A DNA stretch of 64,000 nucleotides from assembly GCA_946183365.1 (NCBI GenBank), contig CAMHAH010000006.1, positions 62,001 to 126,000 on the forward strand, read 5' to 3'. Below the pieces are notes generated by a model, which was not told where the DNA came from, ran no database searches, and saw only the letters and a list, made by a program, of their open reading frames with translations. The number at the start of each line of letters is the position of its first letter. Position 1 is the first letter of the stretch. This stretch comes from an uncultured Clostridia bacterium. GTDB lineage: Bacteria > Bacillota > Clostridia > Oscillospirales > Acutalibacteraceae. Below are positions 45,907-54,800 of the stretch, one piece after another. The position numbers and the translations under genes are program-made.

Positions 45907-46218
45907 ATGATTATTGTTAATACCCCGACCATTGAAGGAAAAGCTGTTCAGACGCTCGGTCTTGTAACGGGCAATACGGTTCAGTCAAAGAATGCTTTTA
46001 AGGACATCGGAGCCGGATTTCGCAACCTTGTCGGCGGCGAGGTCGTCTCTTATACAAAAATGCTCGGCGAGGCTCGCGACGAAGCTGTCAACCGTATGGT
46101 GAAACAGGCGCAGTCTATGGGCGCCGACGCGGTCGTGAACGTAAGATTTTCGAGCGCGTCTGTTATAGAAGGCGCGGCAGAGATACTCGCTTGGGGTACA
46201 GCTGTCAAGTTCATTTGA
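45907..46218 (+). CDS. YbjQ/UPF0145 family protein
   Basis: 103 residues, full length for the family. Signatures: TPTIEGKAV at the start, GLVTGNTV, the GGEVVSYTKMLGEARDEAVNRM helix and MGADAVVNVRF. A pentameric beta-rich fold with putative heavy-metal binding is known for the family; function is unclear. GGAGGAATATCT precedes the ATG. It lies between two rubredoxin-encoding genes, probably in one transcript. Confidence 0.88.
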   Translation: MIIVNTPTIEGKAVQTLGLVTGNTVQSKNAFKDIGAGFRNLVGGEVVSYTKMLGEARDEAVNRMVKQAQSMGADAVVNVRFSSASVIEGAAEILAWGTAVKFI

Positions 46219-46257
46219 TAAAAAACAAATCAATAAGAGTATAAAAGGAGAAAAGCT

Positions 46258-46395
46258 ATGAAAAAGTATGTATGCGATGTTTGCGGTTATGTCTATGACC
46301 CCGAGGAGAACAACGGAGTAGCATTCGAGGATCTGCCCGATGATTATGTTTGCCCCCTCTGCGGCGTAGGCAAAGATGAATTCAGCGAGGAATAA
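46258..46395 (+). CDS. Rubredoxin (45 residues)
   Basis: A short frame ATG 46258 to TAA 46393-46395 after AAAAGGAGAAAAGCT. It encodes a complete one-domain rubredoxin: CDVCG at residues 6-10 and CPLCG near 35-39 hold the iron; YVYDPEEN and [10 protein letters not shown] are family hallmarks. Its role is electron delivery, probably to the flavodiiron protein encoded two genes upstream or to other peroxide/oxygen defence enzymes. Slightly shorter than the usual 52-54 residues at its C-terminus. Confidence 0.94.
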   Translation: MKKYVCDVCGYVYDPEENNGVAFEDLPDDYVCPLCGVGKDEFSEE

Positions 46396-46427
46396 TTCTT
46401 TATATTAGCTGAAAACAAGCATGATTT

Positions 46428-46454
46428 AAGCCCTGCCAAATCGGCAGGGCTTTG
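46428..46454. terminator. Bidirectional terminator
   Basis: AAGCCCTGCC (46428-46437) pairs perfectly with GGCAGGGCTT (46443-46452), between the rubredoxin gene and the convergent trpB2. Confidence 0.88.
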
Positions 46455-46508
46455 CTGTTGTATATTATGTTTGCTTAATTCTTAAATAGAATTAAAAGCC
46501 TTTGCGGA

Positions 46509-47891
46509 TCAATCCTGACCGGGTACTACGGGCAGAGAGCTCAGACCCTTAGCGAGATCCTCGTCGGTGGGGATGTAGTCGGTCATCTCGCCGTCATTGT
46601 ACTTCTGGTACGCTACCATATCAAAGTAGCCGGTACCTGTCAGACCGAAGAGTATCGTCTTTTCTTCGCCTGTCTCTTTGCACTTGAGAGCCTCGTCGAT
46701 AGCTACGCGGATCGCGTGGCTGCTCTCGGGAGCGGGCAGTATGCCCTCGACCCTCGCGAACTGCTCGGCTGCCGCAAAAACATCGGTTTGCTCAACGGCT
46801 TTAGCCTCCATATAGCCGTCATGGTAGAGCTGGCTGAGAGTTGACGACATACCGTGGAAGCGCAGACCGCCCGCGTGGTTGGCGGAGGGGATGAAGCCGC
46901 TGCCCAGTGTGTACATCTTAGCTAAGGGACAGATCATGCCTGTATCACAGAAGTCATACGCGAACTTGCCGCGTGTGAAGCTCGGACATGAAGCAGGCTC
47001 GACAGCGATTATGCGGTAGTCATTCTCTCCGCGCAGCTTCTCGCCCATGAACGGAGCGATAAGTCCGCCGAGGTTCGAGCCGCCGCCCGCGCAGCCTATG
47101 ATGATATCGGGCTTTACGTTGTATTTGTCAAGCGCCGCCTTTGCCTCGAGACCGATGACGCTCTGGTGCAGCAGTACCTGATTGAGCACGCTGCCCAGTA
47201 CATAACGGTAACCGGGATTGCTTACGGCGACCTCAACGGCTTCACTGATAGCGCAGCCTAAGGATCCTGTGGTGCCGGGATGCTCGGCGAGTATCTTCTT
47301 GCCGATCTCTGTGGTCATCGAGGGAGAGGGGGTGACGTCTGCGCCGTAGGTCCTCATTACCTCTCTGCGGAATGGCTTCTGTTCATAGCTGACCTTGACC
47401 ATGAATACCTTGCAGTCAAGTCCGAGATAAGCGCACGCCATAGAGAGCGCTGTGCCCCACTGACCTGCTCCGGTCTCGGTGGTGACGCCCTTGAGGCCCT
47501 GCTTCTTAGCGTAATACGCCTGAGCGATAGCTGAGTTGAGCTTGTGGCTGCCGCTGGTGTTGTTGCCTTCGAATTTATAATAGATCTTCGCGGGTGTGCC
47601 GAGAGCCTCTTCAAGACAATAGGCTCTGACTATGGGTGAGGGGCGGTACATCTTATAGAAATCTCTGATCTCTTTGGGTATCTCGATGTAGGGGGTGGTA
47701 TCGTCGAGCTCCTGCTGTACAAGCTCGTCGCAGAATACAGCGCCGAGCTCCTCGGCTGTCATAGGCTGACAGGTTCCGGGATTGAGCAGGGGAGCGGGCT
47801 TGTTCTTCATATCCGCTCTGAGGTTGTACCATTTCTGAGGAATATCCTCCTCGCCGAGATAGATTTTGTAAGGGATCTTGTTTTCAGACAT
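46509..47891 (-). CDS. trpB2: TrpB-like PLP enzyme (tryptophan synthase beta 2)
   Basis: 460 residues from ATG 47891, preceded by AAAGGAG; an earlier in-frame ATG lacks a ribosome site. The PLP lysine is in GSHKLNSAIAQ; TETGAGQWGTALSM and CAGGGSNLGG (phosphate loop) are typical of the TrpB2 class, which joins indole and serine without needing TrpA. No other trp gene is nearby, suggesting indole salvage. Expression is set by the tryptophan T-box at 48008-48314. Confidence 0.93.
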   Translation of the reverse strand: MSENKIPYKIYLGEEDIPQKWYNLRADMKNKPAPLLNPGTCQPMTAEELGAVFCDELVQQELDDTTPYIEIPKEIRDFYKMYRPSPIVRAYCLEEALGTPAKIYYKFEGNNTSGSHKLNSAIAQAYYAKKQGLKGVTTETGAGQWGTALSMACAYLGLDCKVFMVKVSYEQKPFRREVMRTYGADVTPSPSMTTEIGKKILAEHPGTTGSLGCAISEAVEVAVSNPGYRYVLGSVLNQVLLHQSVIGLEAKAALDKYNVKPDIIIGCAGGGSNLGGLIAPFMGEKLRGENDYRIIAVEPASCPSFTRGKFAYDFCDTGMICPLAKMYTLGSGFIPSANHAGGLRFHGMSSTLSQLYHDGYMEAKAVEQTDVFAAAEQFARVEGILPAPESSHAIRVAIDEALKCKETGEEKTILFGLTGTGYFDMVAYQKYNDGEMTDYIPTDEDLAKGLSSLPVVPGQD

Positions 47892-47935
47892 AATTATTAC
47901 TCCTTTAAAGTTAGTTTTAGTTGTTGGTTTGTGGG

Positions 47936-47974
47936 TTATTGAGTAATTCGCCATCGCTTTGTCAGTTTTTTCAT
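47936..47974 (-). CDS. 12-codon micro-ORF containing one Trp codon, between T-box and trpB2
   Basis: On the minus strand GGAGGG, four bases, ATG begins a frame encoding MKKLTKRWRITQ, ending at TAA 47938-47936. The ribosome site is among the strongest in the window. It is in the message only if the T-box terminator is read through. The trpB2 start is about 45 bases further on, after a C/A-rich unstructured spacer. No homologue is known to me. Confidence 0.5.
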   Translation of the reverse strand: MKKLTKRWRITQ

Positions 47975-48007
47975 AATTCCCTCCGAGAATAATAATGTGA
48001 TTATAAA

Positions 48008-48314
48008 TAAAAAAACCTGTCCCTGCATTTCTGCCGGGACAGGATATATTTCCTGCGGTGCCACCCTGCTTGGCGCTGTGCGCCCACTCACACGTACTGA
48101 CATACGCTGACCCTTTTACGTCGGGTCTATCCGTCTCACATACTTCGCCGGTCAGTCCGCTGAGCTGCTATACGCTGTGGCTCTGCGCTTTTCCTGCGTT
48201 TCTGTTCGCCCTCAGAAGTCCATTCAGCCTTATGTTATCCGCCGCGATCCCACCATCCGCGGCTCTCTGTGCGATAATTGATAACGCCTACTCACTCTTC
48301 GTCGTCGGTTTATG
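48008..48314 (-). ncRNA. T-box riboswitch with UGG (tryptophan) specifier
   Basis: On the minus strand the leader runs from about 48314. Stem I shows GCGGATGGTGGGA in its distal part and ATGGACTTCTGAG, placing specifier UGG at 48222-48220. The T-box sequence AGGGTGGCACCGCAGG is at 48067-48052. The terminator follows: CCTGTCCC (48043-48036) pairs perfectly with GGGACAGG (48023-48016), then TTTTTTTA. Uncharged tRNA-Trp should favour the antiterminator and read-through into trpB2. Confidence 0.94.
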
Positions 48315-48320
48315 TTTCGT

Positions 48321-48349
48321 ATTGTAACGCGTTAAAACGAGAATGTCAA
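48321..48349 (-). promoter_or_regulatory. Sigma-A promoter of the T-box/trpB2 unit
   Basis: Minus strand TTGACA (48349-48344), 17-base spacer, TACAAT (48326-48321). Confidence 0.85.
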
Positions 48350-48402
48350 GAACTTTTTTGAAAAAGTTTAAAAAATTTTAAGTAATCATTTGCTCGGTTT
48401 TA

Positions 48403-48431
48403 TTGACTTTGCCTATATATTGTTTTATTAT
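48403..48431 (+). promoter_or_regulatory. Sigma-A promoter of the beta-helix/FN3 gene
   Basis: TTGACT (48403-48408), 17-base spacer, TATTAT (48426-48431), divergent from the trpB2 promoter. Confidence 0.7.
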
Positions 48432-48476
48432 TTATTTGTATACAATAGTCACAACGTTTGTGAAAGAGGTGCAAAG

Positions 48477-51400
48477 ATGAAAAAAATCTTTCAGTCTGGT
48501 TTATCCGTAGTTTTAGCTTTGGTCATGGCGCTTGGTACGATCTCATTCGCGGCGACTGCCGCAGAGACCGATAACGCCGAGACCTCGGCTCAGACCATCA
48601 ACGTAACGACATCGCAGATCAACTCGAGCGGATTCCGCAGAGCGGTACAGAGCGCTCTGGATAAGGCGGCGAACAGCGCGACGGATTCCAATACGTATAC
48701 CGTCAACGTCGCCGCGGGCAGCTATGTCAACGATAATGTTTCTCTTAAGATATACAGCAACACTACGCTTGATCTGCGCGGGGTTACTGTCAAGAGAAAA
48801 TCAGAGGGAAATATCATTCGTGTCGGCAGCGAGGAGTATGACGATTACTCGGGTAAATCCGGCTATTATTACAAGAATATCAAGATACTCGGCGGTACTC
48901 TTGACGGCAATATGGGCTATAATACCATAGTCAAGGGCTTCCACGCCAAGAATTTTGTTCTCGAGAACGTAACGGTAAAGAACGAGAGCGAGGGCCATAT
49001 GATGGAGGTCGCCGGCATAGACGGCTTTACACTCAAAGGCTGTACCTTCAAGAACCAGAAGCTCACTCCCGGTCACGACGGATATGAGGCTGTTCAGCTC
49101 GATGTTCTTCACCCGTATCATGTTAACGGTACCCGTGTAGAGGATCTTAACATGAAGAACGTCCTTGTTGAGGATTGTCATTTCGAGGATGTTCCCAGAG
49201 GTATCGGTTCACATACAGCTATCCACAACAATCCTCATGACGGTATCATTATCCGCGACTGTACATTCAAGAATATGACCAGTATCGCTATCCAGGGCAT
49301 GGGCTGGATCAATGCGGATATATACCGCAATACGATCGAGAACGCACCCAGAGGCATCACTGTTTATGACGAGGCTGACGGCTGTACATATCTTTCAAGC
49401 CTGATGGCAAAGAAGGGCAAGACCACCGCGCATTATTCAGACGCTTATAAGGCTCCGGCAAAGGCTAATATCTATATCGCCTACAATACCCTCAAGAACA
49501 TCGGATATAAAAACGATATCTACGCTTCATATGAGAGCCAGGGTATCGCGGTGCTCGGTACAAAGCTCACAAAGACCTCCGCTAAGGAAAACGACGAGAG
49601 CGGCGGACTTCCCGCGGGCGACTACTATCTTGACGGCATTGATATCCACGATAACCATATAGAGATCAAGGGCAACGGTATCAGATTAGAGGATGTCCGT
49701 AACGCCGAAGTTTACCGTAACACCGTCATTTGCTCAAAGAATACCGCTCATCCCGCAAATTACTACGGTATTGTCCTCAGGAGCAACGCTCAGGTTAGCG
49801 AGATATCTTACAATACAATAGTCAATCCCGAGAAAACCGGTATGCAGATCGATGAGTCAAAGGTTACCTCGATCAACTATAACCGTATCAATAACACGGG
49901 CGCTCACGGTATGGGTATTTACGGTTCTACCATCGGCAGTATCACCGACAACGATATCGACCGTACCGTTGACCACGGTATTTGGGTATCAGACGGCTCA
50001 AAGGTAACGACAAAGGTCAGATGGAACCGTATCCGTAACTGCGGCAGAAGCGCCATATACTTCTATGACGGCAGCTCGGGCAAGTCGGTCGGCAATAACA
50101 CCGCCGTCAGCTGCAGGAGCAACTTCGGCTATGACAGCGACTGTTCGGTACAGTTAGAGAGCAATAATTATTATTCCGCGGCATTGACCGATTTCCTTTT
50201 GGTAAAGAGCGGCGTCAACATGAGAGTAGGCACAAGCTATAAGATCGTGCCCGATGTACGCCCCGTAAACACCTTCGCGACTTTCTCATATTCGAGCTCC
50301 AATTCCTCTGTAGCCTCGGTAGACAGCTACGGCAGAATATACGCGAATTCACTCGGCAAAGCTACCGTTACCGTGAAGTCGAGCAACGGTAAATCAAAGA
50401 ACTATTCCGTACAGGTCGTATCCTCTGGCGGCGTAAGCTATATCGAAGAGCTGACCGCGCCCACTCCTCAGATCACTTCTCTTACATCTGATGAAAACGG
50501 TATCACTATCAAGTGGAACGCTGTAGAAGGCGCCGCCGCATACAGGGTATACTATATGTCATCTGACGGTTGGAAGCGCTTCGCGAGCGATGTGACAGGA
50601 ACGACCAAGCTCGACACGGGCGTAAGCTACGGCAGAAAAGAGACCTATACCGTCAGAGCGCTGAACAGTAACGGCGACTTTATCAGCGACTATAATCACA
50701 GCGGATGGTCAACCACCTACGGCATCGATACGCCTCAGATAACCTCATTAAACTCGGATGAGAACGGTATCACCATCAAGTGGAGCCCCGTAACGGGAGC
50801 CTCGACCTATCGCGTATACTATATGACCTCAAACGGCTGGAAGCGCTTTGCATCAGATATCAAGGGCACAACAAAGCTTGATACAGGCGTAAGCTATGGC
50901 AGGACCGAGCAGTATACGGTGCGTGCCGTTAACAAAAAGGGCGACGTGATGAGCGGCTACAAGTCTGACGGATGGAAGACCACCTACGGAGTAGCGGCTC
51001 CGCAGATCACTTCTCTCACCTCTGATGAGAACGGTATCAATATCAAGTGGAGTTCTGTACCGGGAGCCTCGACCTATCGAGTATACTATATGACCTCAAA
51101 CGGCTGGAAACGCTTCGCCTCTGATATCAAGGGCACAACAAAGCTCGATACAGGCGTAAGCTACGGCAGAGCCGAACAGTACACAGTACGCGCTGTCAAC
51201 AAGAACGGCGATGTAATGAGCGGCTATAAGTCTGACGGTTGGAAGACCACCTACAAGGTAGCGACGCCTCAGATAACAAGTCTGGTCAGCACCGCGAACG
51301 GAATACAAATAACATGGAACAGCGTGCCCGGAGTATCTTCTTACAGAGTATACTACAAAACCTCAAGCGGCGACTGGAAGCGCTTCAACTCCGATACAAA

Positions 51401-51686
51401 GGGACTGTCAAGGATAGACAGCGGCGTTGTCAACGGCAGAGCCGAGACTTATACGGTAAGAGCTCTGGATAAGAAGGGCAACCCGATCAGTGATTTTAAG
51501 CACAGCGGCTGGACAACGACCTATAGCTACGGCAGTCACAGCTCGAGTTCAGAGACCGTTTATATCACAGAGACAGGCGCAAAGTACCATACTCAGAACT
51601 GTCGCTATTGTTCAGGCGGCTGCAGCCCGATATCTTTATCAGAGGCTCTGGCTCAGGGTTATACAGCCTGCTCAGTATGCCATTAA
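48477..51686 (+). CDS. Secreted parallel beta-helix protein with Big2-like, four FN3 repeats and a C-terminal Cys-rich (Ada-like) zinc motif
   Basis: 1069 residues from the ATG at 48477 (AGAGGTG upstream). Signal peptide 1-30. Right-handed beta-helix at about 40-570, with many N-x-I/V-G/D turns (as in YRNTIENAPRGI, IHDNHIEIKGNGI); such folds occur in pectate lyases and other polysaccharide-active proteins. A Big2-like domain (about 573-651), four FN3-type repeats of about 90 residues (658-1020), then a tail with YHTQNCRYC...CSVCH resembling the Ada/zinc-knuckle end of gut surface proteins. No sortase or dockerin motif. A glycan-cleaving role is likely but no catalytic residues are assignable. 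Confidence 0.8.
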   Translation: MKKIFQSGLSVVLALVMALGTISFAATAAETDNAETSAQTINVTTSQINSSGFRRAVQSALDKAANSATDSNTYTVNVAAGSYVNDNVSLKIYSNTTLDLRGVTVKRKSEGNIIRVGSEEYDDYSGKSGYYYKNIKILGGTLDGNMGYNTIVKGFHAKNFVLENVTVKNESEGHMMEVAGIDGFTLKGCTFKNQKLTPGHDGYEAVQLDVLHPYHVNGTRVEDLNMKNVLVEDCHFEDVPRGIGSHTAIHNNPHDGIIIRDCTFKNMTSIAIQGMGWINADIYRNTIENAPRGITVYDEADGCTYLSSLMAKKGKTTAHYSDAYKAPAKANIYIAYNTLKNIGYKNDIYASYESQGIAVLGTKLTKTSAKENDESGGLPAGDYYLDGIDIHDNHIEIKGNGIRLEDVRNAEVYRNTVICSKNTAHPANYYGIVLRSNAQVSEISYNTIVNPEKTGMQIDESKVTSINYNRINNTGAHGMGIYGSTIGSITDNDIDRTVDHGIWVSDGSKVTTKVRWNRIRNCGRSAIYFYDGSSGKSVGNNTAVSCRSNFGYDSDCSVQLESNNYYSAALTDFLLVKSGVNMRVGTSYKIVPDVRPVNTFATFSYSSSNSSVASVDSYGRIYANSLGKATVTVKSSNGKSKNYSVQVVSSGGVSYIEELTAPTPQITSLTSDENGITIKWNAVEGAAAYRVYYMSSDGWKRFASDVTGTTKLDTGVSYGRKETYTVRALNSNGDFISDYNHSGWSTTYGIDTPQITSLNSDENGITIKWSPVTGASTYRVYYMTSNGWKRFASDIKGTTKLDTGVSYGRTEQYTVRAVNKKGDVMSGYKSDGWKTTYGVAAPQITSLTSDENGINIKWSSVPGASTYRVYYMTSNGWKRFASDIKGTTKLDTGVSYGRAEQYTVRAVNKNGDVMSGYKSDGWKTTYKVATPQITSLVSTANGIQITWNSVPGVSSYRVYYKTSSGDWKRFNSDTKGLSRIDSGVVNGRAETYTVRALDKKGNPISDFKHSGWTTTYSYGSHSSSSETVYITETGAKYHTQNCRYCSGGCSPISLSEALAQGYTACSVCH
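50740..51260 (+). repeat. Near-identical tandem FN3 coding repeats
   Basis: FN3 repeat 2 (about 50740-50995) and repeat 3 (about 51000-51258) of the beta-helix gene share long blocks of identical DNA and almost identical protein (YYMTSNGWKRFASDIKGTTK in both). This points to recent internal duplication; repeats 1 and 4 are more distant. Confidence 0.75.
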
Positions 51687-51753
51687 CAGCGTTATAGATC
51701 GCGTCTGATCATCAGCGTGGGATATATATTAAACTATAAAACTATCAGAATGA

Positions 51754-51780
51754 GCCGTCGGCGATCGCCGGCGGTTCTTT
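51754..51780 (+). terminator. Terminator of the beta-helix/FN3 gene
   Basis: GCCGTCGGCGA and TCGCCGGCGGT (51754-51776) pair with one G-U, followed by TCTTT. Confidence 0.75.
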
Positions 51781-51813
51781 GTATCAAAAAAATGATATTT
51801 ATTGATAAATATA

Positions 51814-51842
51814 TTGTAAAAAAACGCAGGCTGTGATAATAT
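51814..51842 (+). promoter_or_regulatory. Probable promoter of the NlpC/P60-like FN3 gene
   Basis: TTGTAA (51814-51819), 17-base spacer, TAATAT (51837-51842). Confidence 0.5.
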
Positions 51843-51897
51843 TGTTTTGTATTATTTCGGCTTATTGTCGTTATATCGGAAAACGGAGATGAATTAT

Positions 51898-54800
51898 ATG
51901 ATAGGGTTTATGAAGAAGGCTTTGTCGCTGCTGCTCTCAGCCGTGCTTGTGATATCGGTTCTGGCGTTTGTGCCGGGCATAGGAAGCGTAAGATCCTCAG
52001 CGGCGAGCTGGAACGGCACTAATTACGGCGGCGGTACGGTATACGGATACCGCTCGTTCCTCGAGGCTTACGGTATAGATTATGACGTTTATATGAAGTG
52101 GCTCGACGATCATGACGCCGACAGCCCTAATCCTGATTATTATCTCGGTACTCCGTATGTAGGCGACGATCACCGCAACCCTAACGGCGACTGTAAAGGC
52201 GCTTACGGTGAATTTGATACTCCCGGAGTGGGAGCAATGAACTGTACGGGCTTTGTATGGCACGTTCTTTATAAAGCGGCTGTAAACTCCGGAGCCTCTT
52301 ATGAGCAGATCAGCAGGCTAAAGGTCATGGGCGGCGTTTTATCATCATGGGCTAACTACGGTGTATATCGTATTTACTTCAAAAGCCTTGAGGACGCGTA
52401 TAATTCCCGAGTCCTCGAGAAGGGCGACGTTATGTGGATATACGGCTCGTCTGATAATCACAACGCTATTTTCTACGGCGACAGTCCCACAGACTGGATC
52501 TATTGGGACAGCGCGGGAGAGAGGAACCGTTACTGTGAGATACACGCTATCGGCGATTGCTTAGGCGTTCTCGTTGCTAAGGCTTCTCAACCCGACGATA
52601 TAGAGCTGCATATCAATACCCGCTACGGAGATAAAACCTGTTTCGGAGCTAAGTACAGCATTTTTACAAGCAGGAGCGAGGCTCAGGCGGCTATCGACAA
52701 CCCCGATAACGACGCTATCTGGGATAAACGTATCGGAACGATAGCTCTTAATAAAAACGGTCACGGATGTCTCAGGACACAGTCGGCTCCTTCAAAGGCT
52801 GAGCTGTGGCGCAACGGTGTGCCTCAGTATTCTTTGAACTATTTCAATTCCTCGGCGCAGAGAGTAAGCGGCAGGAATACCTATTACGCTGTCCAATGGA
52901 GCGCCTGCGACGGTATCATCGAAGACAGCATGGTCCATGAACTCACCGATTCGGGCGAGAAAACCTCCTCGGGCTACAGGATATTCTCGTTCAACGCGCC
53001 TAAAAAGGTAGACACGCCTCAGATCAAGAAGGTCAAGAGCACCTATGACGGCGTAAAGATCAGTTGGGAACCGGTCAAAGGAGCAGAGCGTTACAGAGTA
53101 TATTATAAGAACGCAAAAGGCTCATGGACCCGCTTCGCTGAGACCGCATCATCCTCTTGTGTCGATAAGGACGTAAGATCAGGCGGTAATTATACATATA
53201 CCGTACGGTGTGTGGATCGTGAGGGGAGCTTCACCAGCTTTTATGATACTTCCGGAAAATCAGTGAAATATAAGGTCCTTGATACTCCTAAGCTTTCGAG
53301 CGGAAAGAGCGAGGCTGACGGAATTCGGCTCAAATGGGGAGCTGTTGACGGAGCTGAGAGATACCGCGTGTATTTCAAGAACAGCAAGGGAGCGTGGGTC
53401 CGCGTCACCGAGACGAGTGAGAGCGAGTATCTCGACGGTATCGTTACCGCGGGCAACAGCTATACCTACACTCTGCGCTGCGTTGACAGCGACGGGGACT
53501 TTACAAGCGGATATTACAATAAGGGCTGGAAAAAGACCTACGACGGTATAGATACCCCTAAGATAAAAGAGATCACAAGCGAGCCCAACGGTCTCAAGCT
53601 CAGTTGGGACGCGGTAGAGGGCGCTTCAAAATACAGGATATACTGTAAAGGCGCTTCGGGCGATTGGGCTAATATCGCAGAGACCGACTCTACAGAGTAT
53701 TTTGACGGAGTTGTCACCGCGGGCAACAGCTATACCTATACCATACGCTGTCTCAATAGCTCGGGCAGTCTGAGCAGCGGATATGAGCCCGACGGAATGA
53801 CACAGAAGTACATCGGCATAGCTACTCCCGTTATCACCGAGACCTCGAACGAAGAGGGTGGCGTAAGAATAAAATGGGATGAGGTTGAGAATGCCTACAA
53901 GTACAGGGTTTATTATAAGAACAGAAGCGGCGGTTGGACCAAAATGGCTGAGACAGGCGGTACGGAATTCCTTGATACCGATGTCTCTCCCGAATGGACA
54001 TATACATACACTGTCCGCTGTGTAAACGCTCAGGGCGGTTTCACGAGTGATTTTGACCGCGTCGGCGTCAAGCACACCTTCAAATTGTCCACGCCCAAGA
54101 TCACCGGCGCGGAGAATGTTGAGAGCGGAATAAAGCTTACGTGGAACAAGCCTGCGGGAGTATACGGCTATCGCGTGTTCTATCTGGGCAGCGACGGCTG
54201 GAACAGGCTCGGGGTCTCAACCACAAACAGCTTTATAGACACAGATGTCCGCAGCGGTAATACCTATACCTATACCATACGCTGTATCGATAAGAACGGT
54301 AATTATATCAGCGACTATGATAAAGAAGGCTTTAAGGCGACGTTTATCGCTACGCCTGTGATCAGATCAGCGGATATAACCATCGACGGCGTCAAGCTCA
54401 GCTGGGATACTGTAAAGGGAGCTTACGGCTATAGGGTATTCTATCTTGGCTCTGACGGTTGGAAGCGGCTGACTACCACGACATCTTCGAGCGTTACCGA
54501 TACCGACGTCAGGAGCGGCGGCACATACACCTACACAGTCCGCTGTATAGATGAAAATGATAATTATATCAGCGACTATGACGGCTCGGGTATAAAAGCT
54601 ACCTTTATCTCAACACCTAAAGTCAATAAGCTCTACAGCAATAATAACGGCGTTGTGCTGAATTGGGACGCTGTGAACGGAGCTTATTCCTATCGTATTT
54701 TCAGACGCGGATCAGACGGCTGGGAGAGGCTCGGCTTAACTACCGGTACCTCATTTACCGATAAAACAGCCGAAAACGGAAAAACTTATACCTACACTGT

